A DNA stretch of 64,000 nt from Mycobacterium pseudokansasii (GCF_900566075.1 NZ_UPHU01000001.1:3100001-3164000), one strand, 5' to 3'. Positions 36,317 to 46,135 are shown, counted from the stretch's first letter. Notes: generated by a model not told the origin, from the letters alone. Program-made: numbers and translations.

Positions 36317-36507
36317 GTGATTGCCGGAAGCCGCGGCCTGTCCTGCGCTGGCGCACGGATGAATACGCACATGACCGACCTGAACGGAAGCGGCGGTGGC
36401 AGCGGCGGAACCGGGGAGTCCCGACAACCCAGCGCGCCAACCGACGTGCGGCGTTCGGAATCTTGTGATGGCTGCGGTGAAATCCCGCGTAGTGGAGGGA
36501 AAGTGAC

Positions 36508-38298
36508 ATGTCATTTGTGATCGCGGGGCCGGAGTTCTTGGCGGAGGCTGGTCGTAATTTGGCTGGGATCGGTTCGACGTTGGTGGAGGCTAATGCTGCG
36601 GCGGCGGCCGCCACAACGCGGGTGTTGGCCCCGGCTGTGGACGAGGTGTCAGCGGCGGCCACGGCCTTTTTCAGCGGACACGCGCAGACATATCAGCAGC
36701 TCAGCGTTCAAGCCGCGGCTTTTCATGAGCAGTTTGTGCGTACTCTGCTCAGCAACGCTGGCTGGTATCAGCTCACCGAGTCCGCCAACGCCGCGGCGGC
36801 GGTCAACCCGCTCAGCGCTGTGAACGCTGCGGCCCAAAACCTGCTGGCCCCCGTTAGAGCGGTAAACACCGCGGCGAACGCTCAATCTCTCGCGCTTACT
36901 GGCCGTCCGCTGGTCGGCAACGGCGCCGACGGTGGTCTTGGCCAGCCCGGAAAGCCTGGCGGGTGGTTAGGGGGCAACGGCGGCCGGGGCGGTGACGGTT
37001 TGCCTGGCCAGCCCGGAGGTAGAGGCGGTGATGCGACATTCGGCAACGGCGGAGCGGGCGGGCGCGGCGGCATCGGCGGCGGTGCCGGTGGTGACGGGGG
37101 CAACGTAATGACACTGGGTAACGGCGGGGCGGGCGGTGCCGGCGGCATCGGCGCGCCCGGCGCCGCCGGCGTCAACCCGATTCAGAGCGTCACCCAGCCT
37201 GCGGCAGCCGCAGGTAGCTCCGGCAGCCCCGGTACACCTGGCGGCGCTGGAGCCGACGGGGTCGCCGGGCAGCCCGGCGGTGCCGGCGGCGCGGGTGGAA
37301 TGGGCTCGACTTCTGTCCCCGGCGGCACGGGTGGCGGTGGCAACGGCGGTGATGGCGGCGATGGCGGTGCAGGTGCGCCGGGCGGCGCGGGCGGCAACGG
37401 CGGCGCAGGGATCGGGCTCAGCGGCGGCAATGGCGGTGACGGTGGTGACGGTGGCATTGGCGCCGCCGGCGGCAGGGGCGGTGCCGGCGGCCCCGGGGCT
37501 GCCGGTGGCGACGGCGGCCACGGTGGTGACGCCGGCGGAGCCAGCAGCGTGGGCGGCGCCGGTGGCCCGGGTGGACGCGGCGGCAATGGCGGTCACGGTG
37601 GATCGATGGGTGGCAATGGTGGCGCCGGCGGCATCGGTGGACCTGGCGGCACGGGTGGCGTAGGAGCTCCCGGTGCCAATGGCGGCAACGGTGGACTCGG
37701 CGGCTCGGTCGGCTCAAACGGGGGCGACGGCGGCGACGGTGGCGTTGGCGCGCCGGGTGGCCTTGGCGGCCCTGGTGGCGCCGGCGGTAATGGTGGCAAC
37801 GGCGGGCAATACGGTCGCGGTGGTGCCGTTGGCGCTGGCGGCGTCGGTGGTGTAGGCGGCATCGGTGGCAGCGGCGGCGCTGGCGGCATCGGTGGCGGCG
37901 CCGTGGTCACGGGGACTGGCGGTACCGGTGGCGACGGCGGTGCCAGTGGTGCAGGCGGAGTCGGCGGAGTGGGTGGTCCGGCCGGATCGGCCGGGGCTGG
38001 CGGTCCAGCCGGCCCTAATGGCCCGGCTGGACCCGGCGGCGCCTTCGCACCTGGCGGTGCGGGCGGCCGCGGTGGCGCAGGCGGCGTCGGCGGCAGGGGC
38101 GGTAGCGGCGGCACCGCCTTCTATGGTGCGACTCCCGGCGCCGGGGGCGTGGGCGGGAGTGGCGGTGCCGGCGCAGCAGGTGGTCTCGGAGGGCCGGGCA
38201 GCCCGGCTGGAGGCGTTGGTGCCACTGGCAGCGCCGGCGTCATCGGCAGCAAAGGGTCCACGGGCACGAAGGCCCCGGTTTTGGGGTTCCCACTTTAG
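36508..38298 (+). CDS. PE_PGRS protein
   Basis: A 596-residue protein. The PE domain begins [20 protein letters not shown] and the YxxxE-type signal appears as YQLTESAN. The linker is [14 protein letters not shown], then PGRS repeats of GGAGGxGG rich in Ala and Pro, ending [11 protein letters not shown] without a C-terminal domain. A ribosome site GGAGGG lies before ATG 36508. It lies about 190 bases after the PPE-MPTR gene in the same direction, so the two may be co-expressed and form an inserted PPE/PE_PGRS pair between tetR and cyp144. Other-frame ORFs within it are Gly-codon artefacts. Confidence 0.9.
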   Translation: MSFVIAGPEFLAEAGRNLAGIGSTLVEANAAAAAATTRVLAPAVDEVSAAATAFFSGHAQTYQQLSVQAAAFHEQFVRTLLSNAGWYQLTESANAAAAVNPLSAVNAAAQNLLAPVRAVNTAANAQSLALTGRPLVGNGADGGLGQPGKPGGWLGGNGGRGGDGLPGQPGGRGGDATFGNGGAGGRGGIGGGAGGDGGNVMTLGNGGAGGAGGIGAPGAAGVNPIQSVTQPAAAAGSSGSPGTPGGAGADGVAGQPGGAGGAGGMGSTSVPGGTGGGGNGGDGGDGGAGAPGGAGGNGGAGIGLSGGNGGDGGDGGIGAAGGRGGAGGPGAAGGDGGHGGDAGGASSVGGAGGPGGRGGNGGHGGSMGGNGGAGGIGGPGGTGGVGAPGANGGNGGLGGSVGSNGGDGGDGGVGAPGGLGGPGGAGGNGGNGGQYGRGGAVGAGGVGGVGGIGGSGGAGGIGGGAVVTGTGGTGGDGGASGAGGVGGVGGPAGSAGAGGPAGPNGPAGPGGAFAPGGAGGRGGAGGVGGRGGSGGTAFYGATPGAGGVGGSGGAGAAGGLGGPGSPAGGVGATGSAGVIGSKGSTGTKAPVLGFPL

Positions 38299-38863
38299 GT
38301 CTGTTAACGGTTTCCGACGCGGCGGCGCCACCGGCGGGACTCCCGTGAGTCCGATGGCCCGACCGCGTCGGGGATCGGTGGTGGCGCCGTCGATAGCGCC
38401 CCCTGCCACCCGCACAGACTGAGGCGCGGGTGGTCCTGCGCTACGAAATGGCGGTCCCTATCCTCGGCTCGTGCTTGGTGAACGCGGCGGTCCAAAATTT
38501 GCCGGCTGCGTTGTACCGGTCCTTGGGCGCCGGTTGCAGACCGGTGCTGGGTCAACCTCTTGAGATCGCAGCTGCACGGCGCGCCAGCAGCCTGCGGCTT
38601 GGATGGCTTTGCACACCCCGACGGTTTGGCCGCCCATCGAGATCTGACGTCTTGCTCGAAGCGGCAAGCTTCTGAGGCTGCCCAATTTTTTTCTGACCTA
38701 TATCGGTGAACGGCGAGAATTTCCTTTGCTGCGTTGCGCGGCCTGATCTCAGCCTGAAACGGACGACGATCTCAAGCACACGGTATCCCGCAGGTCAGGT
38801 TCACGCGGTGAGACGGCCCGTGGCAGCGTCGCCGGCGGGCAATTTCAATTTGTCGCCACCTCG
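38299..38863. other. Intergenic region, PE_PGRS / cyp144
   Basis: About 565 bases with only short, unconvincing reading frames on either strand. Around 38687 there is an AT-rich TTTTTTTCTG stretch that could be a terminator tail or promoter spacer. The last 70 bases share similarity with 32067-32130, upstream of the PPE-MPTR gene. Confidence 0.4.
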
Positions 38864-40114
38864 TTGACTGCTAGGCAACCTGCCAGTCACTCTGGTCAAG
38901 TGACAGCCGCCACCGATGCCATCACCCTCTTCGGTGCCGAATCCCTGCAGAATCCGTACCCACTCTACGAGCGCATGCACGCCGCCGGTCCGGTCCACCG
39001 CATAGCCGACTCGGCGTTCTACGCCGTGTGCGGTTGGGATGCCGTTCACGACGCCATCAGCCGCCCCGAAGAGTTCTCCTCGAATTTGACTGCCGCGTTG
39101 ACGTATACCCCCGAGGGGAAGGTCAAGCCGTTCGAGATGGATCAGCTCGACGGTCCCACCCACGTGCTCGCCACCGCCGACGACCCTGCCCACGCGGTGC
39201 ACCGCAAGCTGTTGGTGCGTCACTTGGCGGCCAAGCGAATCCGCGTAATCGAGCACTTCGCCGCCGAGACCGCAGAGCGGCTCTGGGCCGACGGCTTGCG
39301 GGAGGGGCGCATCGAATGGATGGGTGCCATGGCCAACCGGCTGCCGATGATGGTCGTGGCTGAGCTCATCGGCGTCCCCCACGCCGACGTCGCTCAACTG
39401 GTGAAGTGGGGATATGCTGCCACTCAGCTCCTCGAAGGGTTGGTTAGTCAAGAGCAACTCGCCGCCGCGGGCGTCGCCGTAATGGAACTCAGCGGCTACA
39501 TCTTCGAGCAATTCGGCTGGGCGGCCACCAACCCGCAGAGCAACCTGCTCGGGGAGCTGGTCACCGCCTGCGCATCCGGTGAAATCGACACGCTCACCGC
39601 CCAAATCATGATGGTCACCTTGTTCGCCGCCGGCGGAGAGTCCACGGCCTCGTTGCTGGGCAGCGCGGCGTGGATGCTCGCCAGCCGCCCCGATATCCAG
39701 CTACAAGTCCGAGAGAAACCGGAGCTGCTCGCGGCGTTCATCGAAGAGACGTTGCGCTACGAGGCCCCATTCCGGGGCCACTACCGGCACGTGCGAAGAG
39801 ATACCAGCTTGGCCGGCGTCGAACTCCCGGCTGATTCGCACCTCTTGCTGCTGTGGGGCGCGGCCAACCGCGATCCGGCCCAGTTCGAGTCACCCGAGCA
39901 ATTCCGTCTTGACCGCGCAGGAGGCAAGGGCCACATCAGTTTTGGGAAGGGCGCACACTTCTGCGTGGGTGCCGCGCTGGCACGTCTGGAGGCGCAGATC
40001 GTCTTGCGGCTACTGCTCGACAGAACCGCACCCATCGAGGCCGCCGACGTCGGACGATGGTTGCCAAGCATTTTGGTGCGCCGCCTTGAACACCTCGAGT
40101 TGACGGTGAGATAG
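38864..40114 (+). CDS. cyp144: Cytochrome P450 CYP144 (Rv1777 orthologue)
   Basis: About 404-416 residues depending on start (TTG 38864 or GTG 38900; neither has a ribosome site, consistent with the alternative and leaderless starts reported for M. tuberculosis CYP144A1). From FGAESLQNPYPLYERM onward it follows the CYP144 sequence I remember closely, including FYAVCGWDAV, WMGAMANRLPMMVVAELIG and WGYAATQLLEGLV. I-helix FAAGGESTAS, K-helix EETLRYE and heme loop FGKGAHFCVGAALARLEA are intact. The natural substrate is unknown; azoles bind it. There is no adjacent ferredoxin. Confidence 0.93.
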   Translation: MTARQPASHSGQVTAATDAITLFGAESLQNPYPLYERMHAAGPVHRIADSAFYAVCGWDAVHDAISRPEEFSSNLTAALTYTPEGKVKPFEMDQLDGPTHVLATADDPAHAVHRKLLVRHLAAKRIRVIEHFAAETAERLWADGLREGRIEWMGAMANRLPMMVVAELIGVPHADVAQLVKWGYAATQLLEGLVSQEQLAAAGVAVMELSGYIFEQFGWAATNPQSNLLGELVTACASGEIDTLTAQIMMVTLFAAGGESTASLLGSAAWMLASRPDIQLQVREKPELLAAFIEETLRYEAPFRGHYRHVRRDTSLAGVELPADSHLLLLWGAANRDPAQFESPEQFRLDRAGGKGHISFGKGAHFCVGAALARLEAQIVLRLLLDRTAPIEAADVGRWLPSILVRRLEHLELTVR

Positions 40115-40181
40115 CAGCTTCGACAGCATTGGACGCGGCTTGGCCGTGCCGCACGGCGGCAGTGCATTGCCATGAGGACTC

Positions 40182-40631
40182 TTACTCGAAGGACATCGGC
40201 GAATGGCCTCCACCGGTCACGATGAAAGCCTCGACCGCCGTGGCCTGCTCGAAGCCCTCCACCTCCACCCGCCACTCGTAGAGTCCCGGTTCCAACGGAA
40301 TTCCCGGCGGGATACTGAGGGCAAGCGGCATCCGGACCGAAGTGCCGTGGATCGATCCGGGCATCCGGCCTGCCTCGGCGGCGGCTTCGAACAGCATGGG
40401 CTGTGGGCCATGCGGCCCCGTCACTACCACCGGATCTCCATCGGTGGTCAGCAGTTGGCACGTCAACTTGTGCTGTCGGTTGGTCTCATCCCAGTCGATG
40501 TCCAAAAAAAGCACCAAAGCGAAAGGGGGAGTGGGTGTTTGGCATTGTCGCCAGCCCAGCCCGAGGGCGTGGACCTTACCCGACTGGGGGTCGGCCTGCG
40601 CTGCGTCCGCCAGCAAAAGGCTGACTTTCAT
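40182..40631 (-). CDS. Conserved hypothetical protein, Rv1778c-like
   Basis: A 149-residue protein, the length I recall for Rv1778c. It starts MKVSLLLADAAQADPQSGKVHALGLGW and has a beta-rich middle (LVLFLDIDWDETNRQHKLTCQLL) and C-terminal EPGLYEWRVEVEGFEQATAVEAFIV. This resembles small one-domain beta-sandwich proteins of unknown function (I believe DUF6941). There is no signal peptide. It is convergent with cyp144. Nothing points to a biochemical activity. Confidence 0.8.
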   Translation of the reverse strand: MKVSLLLADAAQADPQSGKVHALGLGWRQCQTPTPPFALVLFLDIDWDETNRQHKLTCQLLTTDGDPVVVTGPHGPQPMLFEAAAEAGRMPGSIHGTSVRMPLALSIPPGIPLEPGLYEWRVEVEGFEQATAVEAFIVTGGGHSPMSFE

Positions 40632-40864
40632 GAGGCCGCCGGCATTGCGATCGGCGATCGGGATATCACCTTGAGAACGTGTCCTGTGCTGCCGTCAAGA
40701 GACCCACGAGATCCTGTCCTTGTCCGTCGTTACGCCGTGCTGGGCACGGTCAGCATGGTGCCGTCCGAGATACCATCGCTAACAGAATCCCATGCGACCT
40801 GACCCGGCATGCTGCCTGCCAGCGTGTGTCGCACCATGTTACTTACCGCGGTTACCTACCGGGG

Positions 40865-42727
40865 TTACTTACCGGGGGGCAGCTGACGCGGACCATCGGG
40901 GGAACTCAGCTCGGCCGGCCCCTCCCGCCCGACCAGCCCACGCCGATTCGCACGTCCGGTCGATCCCATCGACAACCCGGACAGATCTTGCGGAGATTGC
41001 TCCAACGGCCGGTATCGCTCGTTGGGGCTCAGTCCCTCATAGTTTCCGTCGTAGCTGCCGGTGTCGGCCTCGCCACGTGACGATTCGATACGGTTCACGC
41101 CGGCCGGGGCCTCAGCAACGGGGGATTGAGGCGTCGGCTGGTCACGTCTGCTGTTGGAGCTGTCGGGGCTGTCGGAACTTTCGGAGTTGACGGTGACCTT
41201 GCGGGTGCGCTTGAACGAAAAAGCGATTTCTTCGACCTCTTCGAACACCTGACGTGCGGTGCGCAGTGGCTGAGTGGTGTTGTCGATCACCCGCGCCACG
41301 AACGGGGGCATCAACGGCCGTATCCATCGCGCCGCAGCCTTGGTGGCGTCCGGAATCGACGGAATCAGCGGGCCGCCGCGCTCAGTCTCATCCGCTGCCA
41401 CTGTCCCGCTTGAGTCGACCTGCGCCGGAAGCCGTTCCGGTGGTTGAGCGAGGCGATCCGCTGTTCCAGCCGGCAATTGGGCGACGGCGCGGCTGGCGGC
41501 CTCTGCTTCGGCCGCGATAGGCAGATACATGTCTTCCTCTACTTCCTCGACTGGCTCGACTGCCTCGAAATGACGCTGCGACGACGCGCGCACGGGAAGC
41601 TCCAGCGCTTCGCTGACACGACGGCGTTGCTGTTCCCGGTCGATTTCGGCCTGTGCCTCGATCGCCAGGCGGGTCTGGGTCAGTTGATGCTCGGCCCACA
41701 TGATTTCGGCGGCGCGGCGAACTTCGGCACGTTTGATCGCGATGGCGGTCTCGGCCTCGAGTTCGGCGCGGTCCCGCTCGGCGCGCGCGGCCGCGTGGCG
41801 GTCATGTGTCGTCTCACCACGCCATAGCCGCAGGATCAGCGGCAGCAGATACACCAGCGCGAAGAACGCGATCAGCAGCGCCCGCAGCACCAACGCGCCT
41901 GCGCTGGCGAGGGTTACGTCGTTCATTGCCACCCAGCGAGTGCCCAGCCCGCGACCCGCGTCGGCCACCACCGCGTGGCGAGCCGTGTTGAGGGCCTCCT
42001 GGTCCTGCCGCACCCTGGCGTCGAGGTCGGGTGCCTGGCGGTCGCGAGCCGCCAACGCATTGTCCAATTCACGCTGCGCATCGGCGAGAAGGTCATTGGC
42101 CGTTCGTGTTTCGGGTCCTTGACCGGGAACGCCCGTGATCCTGGTCTGCGGGCAACCCGGTGTGGGGTGGTATTCGCAGCGCGCGACCACCAGAGCCGTG
42201 TCCAGATGCCCCCGAGCCTGTTCGACCCCGTTGTCGAGCGCGGCCCGCGCAGCACGGGACTGTTGCAGCGACGCCGACGCCTGCGCGACAGCGGGCACGG
42301 AGTCGGCGTTGCGCAGTGCGCGTTCGTCGAGCCGCTGATCGATGGCACCGGAAAACGCAACGAGCGCTGCGAGCTCGCCGACCACGACGCCGACGGCGAG
42401 AGCGACCCCGGCGCGTCCCGCGATGCCGGACCGGCCCCGGCCTGGTCCACCGGCGGTACCGCGGACCACCGCGCCGACCAGTAGGGCGAACACCAAGGTC
42501 ACGGCAACGACGGCCCAGGTGGGCCAGGCCGTCGATTCGCTCACCGCCAAGCTCGCCACGAGCCAGGCCAGCCCGGATCCGAAGGCCACCACAGCGCCTG
42601 CTACGGCGTGGGTTGACCGCTCGTGACGCTCACCGAGTTCACCCCAGTGTCCGCCGCCGAGCCAGGTCAGCAGTCCCTCGATGCGGGTTACGACCGAGCG
42701 CTGATCAGGATTTTCGTGGGCGCACAT
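40865..42727 (-). CDS. DUF4407 integral membrane protein, Rv1779c-like
   Basis: A 620-residue protein. N-terminal membrane helices occur about residues 45-62, 70-90 and 100-120 (VVAVTLVFALLVGAVV, then GVALAVGVVVGELAALVAF), with a fourth at about 275-300 (LVLRALLIAFFALVYLLPLIL). Between and after them are long charged coiled-coil regions (ARAERDRAELEAETAIAIKRAEVRRAAEIMWAEH). The C terminus is disordered and rich in Pro/Ser. This is the DUF4407 pattern, and position matches Rv1779c (somewhat shorter there by memory). Its function is unknown; it may be a scaffold. Confidence 0.85.
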   Translation of the reverse strand: MCAHENPDQRSVVTRIEGLLTWLGGGHWGELGERHERSTHAVAGAVVAFGSGLAWLVASLAVSESTAWPTWAVVAVTLVFALLVGAVVRGTAGGPGRGRSGIAGRAGVALAVGVVVGELAALVAFSGAIDQRLDERALRNADSVPAVAQASASLQQSRAARAALDNGVEQARGHLDTALVVARCEYHPTPGCPQTRITGVPGQGPETRTANDLLADAQRELDNALAARDRQAPDLDARVRQDQEALNTARHAVVADAGRGLGTRWVAMNDVTLASAGALVLRALLIAFFALVYLLPLILRLWRGETTHDRHAAARAERDRAELEAETAIAIKRAEVRRAAEIMWAEHQLTQTRLAIEAQAEIDREQQRRRVSEALELPVRASSQRHFEAVEPVEEVEEDMYLPIAAEAEAASRAVAQLPAGTADRLAQPPERLPAQVDSSGTVAADETERGGPLIPSIPDATKAAARWIRPLMPPFVARVIDNTTQPLRTARQVFEEVEEIAFSFKRTRKVTVNSESSDSPDSSNSRRDQPTPQSPVAEAPAGVNRIESSRGEADTGSYDGNYEGLSPNERYRPLEQSPQDLSGLSMGSTGRANRRGLVGREGPAELSSPDGPRQLPPGK

Positions 42728-42875
42728 GAGACTCCAAACACCTCCAGGTACTTCCAGCGTGGCAGGCCGCCACCCGACTTATCGAATCGAAGCGGCCGCT
42801 TGTGGGGTTGTTCACAACTCGCGGCAGATGTCGCAGATCACACTGCCGCGGTGGGGACCGGTCCGCTGGGACATC

Positions 42876-42943
42876 TGACGTCGAATGACGTCAAATTTCG
42901 CGCGACGCGAACCGATCAGCGACCGTTACGCCAGTTGACGTGA
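42876..42943 (+). promoter_or_regulatory. Cluster of TGACGTNA motifs before the Rv1780-like gene
   Basis: TGACGTCG (42876-42883), TGACGTCA (42886-42893, perfect palindrome) and TGACGTGA (42936-42943). The first two are ten bases apart (one helical turn) and the third ends 14 bases before ATG 42958. A regulator binding a TGACGT half-site is possible. Confidence 0.35.
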
Positions 42944-42957
42944 GACGGTATAAACCT

Positions 42958-43521
42958 ATGCAACATCACGACTACCTCACCTACGAAGACTTCGGCCGCA
43001 GATTCTTCGAGGTTGCCGTCACACCGGAGCGGGTGGCGGCATCATTCGCCGAAATCGCCGGCAGCGAATTCGACATGGAACCGATCGCCCAAGGCCCGGG
43101 AGGGATCGCCAAGGTCAGCGCGCATGTCAAGATCAACGAGCCGCGTGTGACCCGAAAGCTCGGTGACCTCATCACATTTGTGATCCACATTCCGCTATCG
43201 ATCGACCTGCTGCTGGACCTCCGGCTCGACAAGCAACGGTTCAAGGTGGCCGGAGATATCGCGCTGCGCGCCACCGCACGTGCTGCCGAGCCGCTGCTGC
43301 TGATCGTCGACGTCGCCAAACCGCGGCCCTCCGATATCACCGTCAACGTGTCGTCCAAATCGATTCGCGGGGAGGTGCTGCGCATTCTGGCCGGTGTTGA
43401 CGGCGAGATCCGGCGGTTCATCGCCCAGTACGTCGCTGAGGAGATCGATTCACCGCAGTCGCAGGCCGCCCAGGTCATCGATGTAGCCACCCAATTGGAT
43501 ACCGCCTGGAAAGGAATTTAG
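42958..43521 (+). CDS. Conserved hypothetical protein, Rv1780
   Basis: A 187-residue protein, exactly the length I recall for Rv1780; ATG 42958 is used and an in-frame GTG six codons earlier is not needed. It is a beta-rich soluble domain: SAHVKINEPRV, LITFVIHIPLSIDLLLDLRLDKQRF, DIALRATARAAEPLLLIVDVAKP, then a helical C terminus (GEVLRILAGVDGEIRRFIAQYVAEEI). The fold resembles small lipid-binding or assembly-type domains, but this is a guess. It lies next to the malQ/ESX-5 region in M. tuberculosis too. Confidence 0.8.
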   Translation: MQHHDYLTYEDFGRRFFEVAVTPERVAASFAEIAGSEFDMEPIAQGPGGIAKVSAHVKINEPRVTRKLGDLITFVIHIPLSIDLLLDLRLDKQRFKVAGDIALRATARAAEPLLLIVDVAKPRPSDITVNVSSKSIRGEVLRILAGVDGEIRRFIAQYVAEEIDSPQSQAAQVIDVATQLDTAWKGI

Positions 43522-43752
43522 CCGCAAGGCGGCGAGGGCAACGGGGTTGGCACTGGTTCTGCGGCAACGGGATTGGGCCTGCAACAGGCTGGATTGGTCG
43601 GCGCGAAATCGGCGCTCGCCGGCAGACAGCCCGGATTATCGGGGTTTTTCGGAGTTTATCGGGCCGCGGTGCCTGGGTATGTAACCCCGAACGTATGGCG
43701 CGGCTCCGGCCTGTCGGGAGCAGGGCCGCCGAACCAGGGAGCGGGTTAACAC

Positions 43753-44181
43753 ATGGCGCGTGTGGAGGTGTCAACGTCATCCAACGTCGACCCTGAGTCT
43801 GCCTGGAAAATCGCCTCCGACCTGCACCGATTCGACGAATGGATGACGATATTCGGAGGCTGGCGCGGGGCGGTGCCATCGACGATCGAGGAGGGCTCCC
43901 GCGTCTCGTCACTGATCAAGGTGAAGGGTTTTCGCAACGTCATTCACTGGACGGTCACCGAGCACGACGAGCCGACCTCGATCCAGCTGCATGGCTGCGG
44001 TCGGGGCGGAATCCGGATCGCTGTCGCGGTGACTGTCACCGCCAACCATCCGGGGTCGGATTTCCATCTGACGGCTGACCTGAAAGGCGGTCTGCTCGGC
44101 GGGCCGGTTGGGCGGCTCGTCGCCAGAGTTCTGCGCCCCGAGATTCAGAACTCGGTGGACAACCTCGCAGCTTTGCAGTAG
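43753..44181 (+). CDS. SRPBCC (START-like/polyketide cyclase) family protein
   Basis: A 142-residue START-like fold protein: MARVEVSTSSNVDPESAWKIASDLHRFDEWMTIFGGW, then VKGFRNVIHWTVTEHDEP and the C-terminal helix GGPVGRLVARVLRPEIQNSVDNLAAL. The pattern and size match the mycobacterial Rv0854-Rv0857 group of hydrophobic-ligand-binding proteins. It begins a four-gene segment (43753-46017) not present, by memory, between Rv1780 and Rv1781c. The ligand is unknown. Confidence 0.8.
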   Translation: MARVEVSTSSNVDPESAWKIASDLHRFDEWMTIFGGWRGAVPSTIEEGSRVSSLIKVKGFRNVIHWTVTEHDEPTSIQLHGCGRGGIRIAVAVTVTANHPGSDFHLTADLKGGLLGGPVGRLVARVLRPEIQNSVDNLAALQ

Positions 44182-44190
44182 CCGGCACAC

Positions 44191-44487
44191 CTACATCTCA
44201 GGCCGCTCGGAGTGGCCCAACGGCCGCTGCCGTTCGGCTTCGCGAACTCGCCTGCGCTCCATGGCAAGCCAAGCCAGACCGGCGCCGAACGAGAGCAGTC
44301 CGCCGATGGCGGCCGCGAGGCCGAGTCCTACCTGTCCGAGTGCGAAATTGGCGAGGGACACCACGAAAGCCAGCACGCCGCCAGCGACGACAACCAGACC
44401 GGGCGCGTGCTGGGCGTCGTTGATGCGTTCCGCCGAGTCGTGGGCGTAGGGACGTCGGTGGATGGCATGGCGCGAGATGCCCCCCAT
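44191..44487 (-). CDS. Small membrane protein, UsfY-like
   Basis: A 98-residue protein from ATG 44487, with GAAGGAGG six bases upstream; the open frame upstream has no ribosome site. After a short polar N terminus (RRPYAHDSAERINDAQHAP) come two membrane helices (LVVVAGGVLAFVVSLANFAL, about 33-52; VGLGLAAAIGGLLSFGAGLAWL, about 55-76) and a basic tail MERRRVREAERQR. The RRPYAHDSAERI...PG start and the two-helix plus ERRRV end resemble UsfY, the small protein encoded upstream of sigF. Its function is not known; a stress role is inferred from UsfY. Confidence 0.55.
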   Translation of the reverse strand: MGGISRHAIHRRPYAHDSAERINDAQHAPGLVVVAGGVLAFVVSLANFALGQVGLGLAAAIGGLLSFGAGLAWLAMERRRVREAERQRPLGHSERPEM

Positions 44488-44621
44488 GAACGCCTCCTTC
44501 AGGTTGAGGTCCCCCGGGCCGGCAAACCGCCGGGGCCGGTCAGCACCTTCGGAATTCCCGAAATGTCGCATGGCCAAACGACTTCGCTTGCCGTGGCGTG
44601 GAAAGCGGAGTCGGCAGCCGC

Positions 44622-45113
44622 TCACGCCGGCGGCAGTTGGTCGCGCGGCAGCAATCGGCGTACCGGCCGGCTTTCAATGGCGTGGATCGTCAAGGCGCGG
44701 CTACTGATTCGCCAGCCCGAATCGGTCAGCTGGTACTCGTCGTCGTACCGCAGATGCCAGACCACGTCGACCAGGTCATCGCCGCGCCGGCTCCAATGGT
44801 GCGCGATGCAGGTGATACGCCCTCGCGCGACACCCGGGCCCGGGGCGTGGTCATAGACCTCTCCGACGATCGCGTGTTCGGTACGCATGGTTTGGGCGAC
44901 GGCCGCTATGGCGGTGGCGATGGCCATTCGGCCCCGGTGCGAATGGACCGGTGTCAGTGTGGCGGGGGGGTCGGGTGTCGTCAGCTCGGCTGCCACAGTG
45001 AAAAGGTCGGCCGCAGCGTCGAATTCGCTGTCATCGACGTGGGCCGCATACCGGTGCACCAGATCGCTGAGTGCCAGCCGATCGGCCGGCGCAAGAGACT
45101 CGGCAGGGGTCAT
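44622..45113 (-). CDS. SnoaL-like/NTF2-fold protein
   Basis: A 163-residue protein of the NTF2-like superfamily: DRLALSDLVHRYAAHVDDSEFDAAADLFTVAAEL is the usual N-terminal helix pair with Tyr and Asp, followed by beta strands ARGRITCIAHHW, LVDVVWHLRYDDEYQLTDSGWRIS. Many members are steroid isomerases, dehydratases or ligand-binding proteins. Its start is 16 bases downstream of the LLM-enzyme stop, so these two are probably one operon. The substrate is unknown. Confidence 0.8.
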   Translation of the reverse strand: MTPAESLAPADRLALSDLVHRYAAHVDDSEFDAAADLFTVAAELTTPDPPATLTPVHSHRGRMAIATAIAAVAQTMRTEHAIVGEVYDHAPGPGVARGRITCIAHHWSRRGDDLVDVVWHLRYDDEYQLTDSGWRISSRALTIHAIESRPVRRLLPRDQLPPA

Positions 45114-45129
45114 CAGACCTCACGAGACC

Positions 45130-46017
45130 TCAAGAAACCAATCCCAGACGCTGCGCGCACGCCGACACGATGTCTTTGGCGTGCTCGATATCGGTGGTCG
45201 GCGGCATGCCCAGCACGATCCTGTCGGCGCCCTCATCGACCAGGCGGGCCGCGCGTTCGCTGTCGATCTTGGTCACCAGGTGGCCCAAAGAGACCTCCAG
45301 GGATACCGGATCGCGGCCGGCCGAGGACGCCTCCTCACGCATCAGCGCGATCAGTGCAGCGAGCCGCAGTCCGGCCACGCCGAGTGGCTGGAAGCCATCG
45401 CCGAAGCGCCCGGCCCTGCGCGCGGCCGCCCGGCTGTGCCCGCCGATGTGAATCGGAAGCCGCCCAACCGGTTTGGGGTAGCACATGGCGTTGTCGAAGC
45501 TGAAGAACTCGCCGTGGTGAGAAGCGCCGTGCGGGTGGTCGGCCCACAATGTCCGCAGCACAGCCAGCTGTTCGTCGGCCCTGCGGCCGCGGCTGTCGAA
45601 CTCCGCCCCGCAGGCCTCGAGCTCCTCTTTGAGCCATCCCACACCCACACACAGCCGCAGCCTGCCGCCGGAGAGGGCATCGATCGTCGCAGCGCGTTTG
45701 GCCAGCACCACGGGGTGATGGTTGGGCAGCACCAAGACTCCGGTGGCCAAACCGAGCCGCTTCGTCCGGCCGGCCAGAAACCCGAGCAGATCGAGCGGGT
45801 CGGGAATCGGGCAGTCCGCGGCCAGCCCAACCCGCCCGGAACGGTCGTACGGATACACGCTGTCGTACCGGGTGACCAGCACGGTGTGCTCAGCGACGAT
45901 GATCGATTCGAAGTTGCAAGCCTCGAGGTGCAGCGCGAAGCAGGTCATCCAGTCCGGGTCCGCGGTGACTCCGTCGGCGACCGGGGCGACCACCGCCACC
46001 GAGGGCGTGGCCGTCAT
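45130..46017 (-). CDS. LLM-class flavin oxidoreductase, probably F420-dependent
   Basis: A 295-residue TIM-barrel luciferase-like protein. Signatures are FESIIVAEHTVLVTRYDSVYPY, PLDLLGFLAGRTKRLGLATGVLVLPNHHPVVLAKRAATIDALSGGR (LLM core, residues 73-118), GVGWLKEE and PIHIGGHSRAAARRAGRFGDGF. The mycobacterial subgroup with VLPxHHP and the GGHS loop usually uses F420. It lies upstream of the SnoaL-like gene in the same operon, and a two-step modification of a ring compound is possible. The start ATG 46017 has no clear ribosome site. Confidence 0.85.
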   Translation of the reverse strand: MTATPSVAVVAPVADGVTADPDWMTCFALHLEACNFESIIVAEHTVLVTRYDSVYPYDRSGRVGLAADCPIPDPLDLLGFLAGRTKRLGLATGVLVLPNHHPVVLAKRAATIDALSGGRLRLCVGVGWLKEELEACGAEFDSRGRRADEQLAVLRTLWADHPHGASHHGEFFSFDNAMCYPKPVGRLPIHIGGHSRAAARRAGRFGDGFQPLGVAGLRLAALIALMREEASSAGRDPVSLEVSLGHLVTKIDSERAARLVDEGADRIVLGMPPTTDIEHAKDIVSACAQRLGLVS

Positions 46018-46135
46018 CGATGCGCCCCGTGGGGATCAGCGGCATCAGCCGCAGGGCGTACCGGGACTTCCGCCGCGCGACGGCCGGAGACGCACCGCAG
46101 AGATGTCACGACATCCGACGCTAACAGGACGATTC

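Noticed and set aside
38430..38675. 81-codon ORF between PE_PGRS and cyp144
   Set aside because: No ribosome site, no domain and atypical composition; more likely chance.
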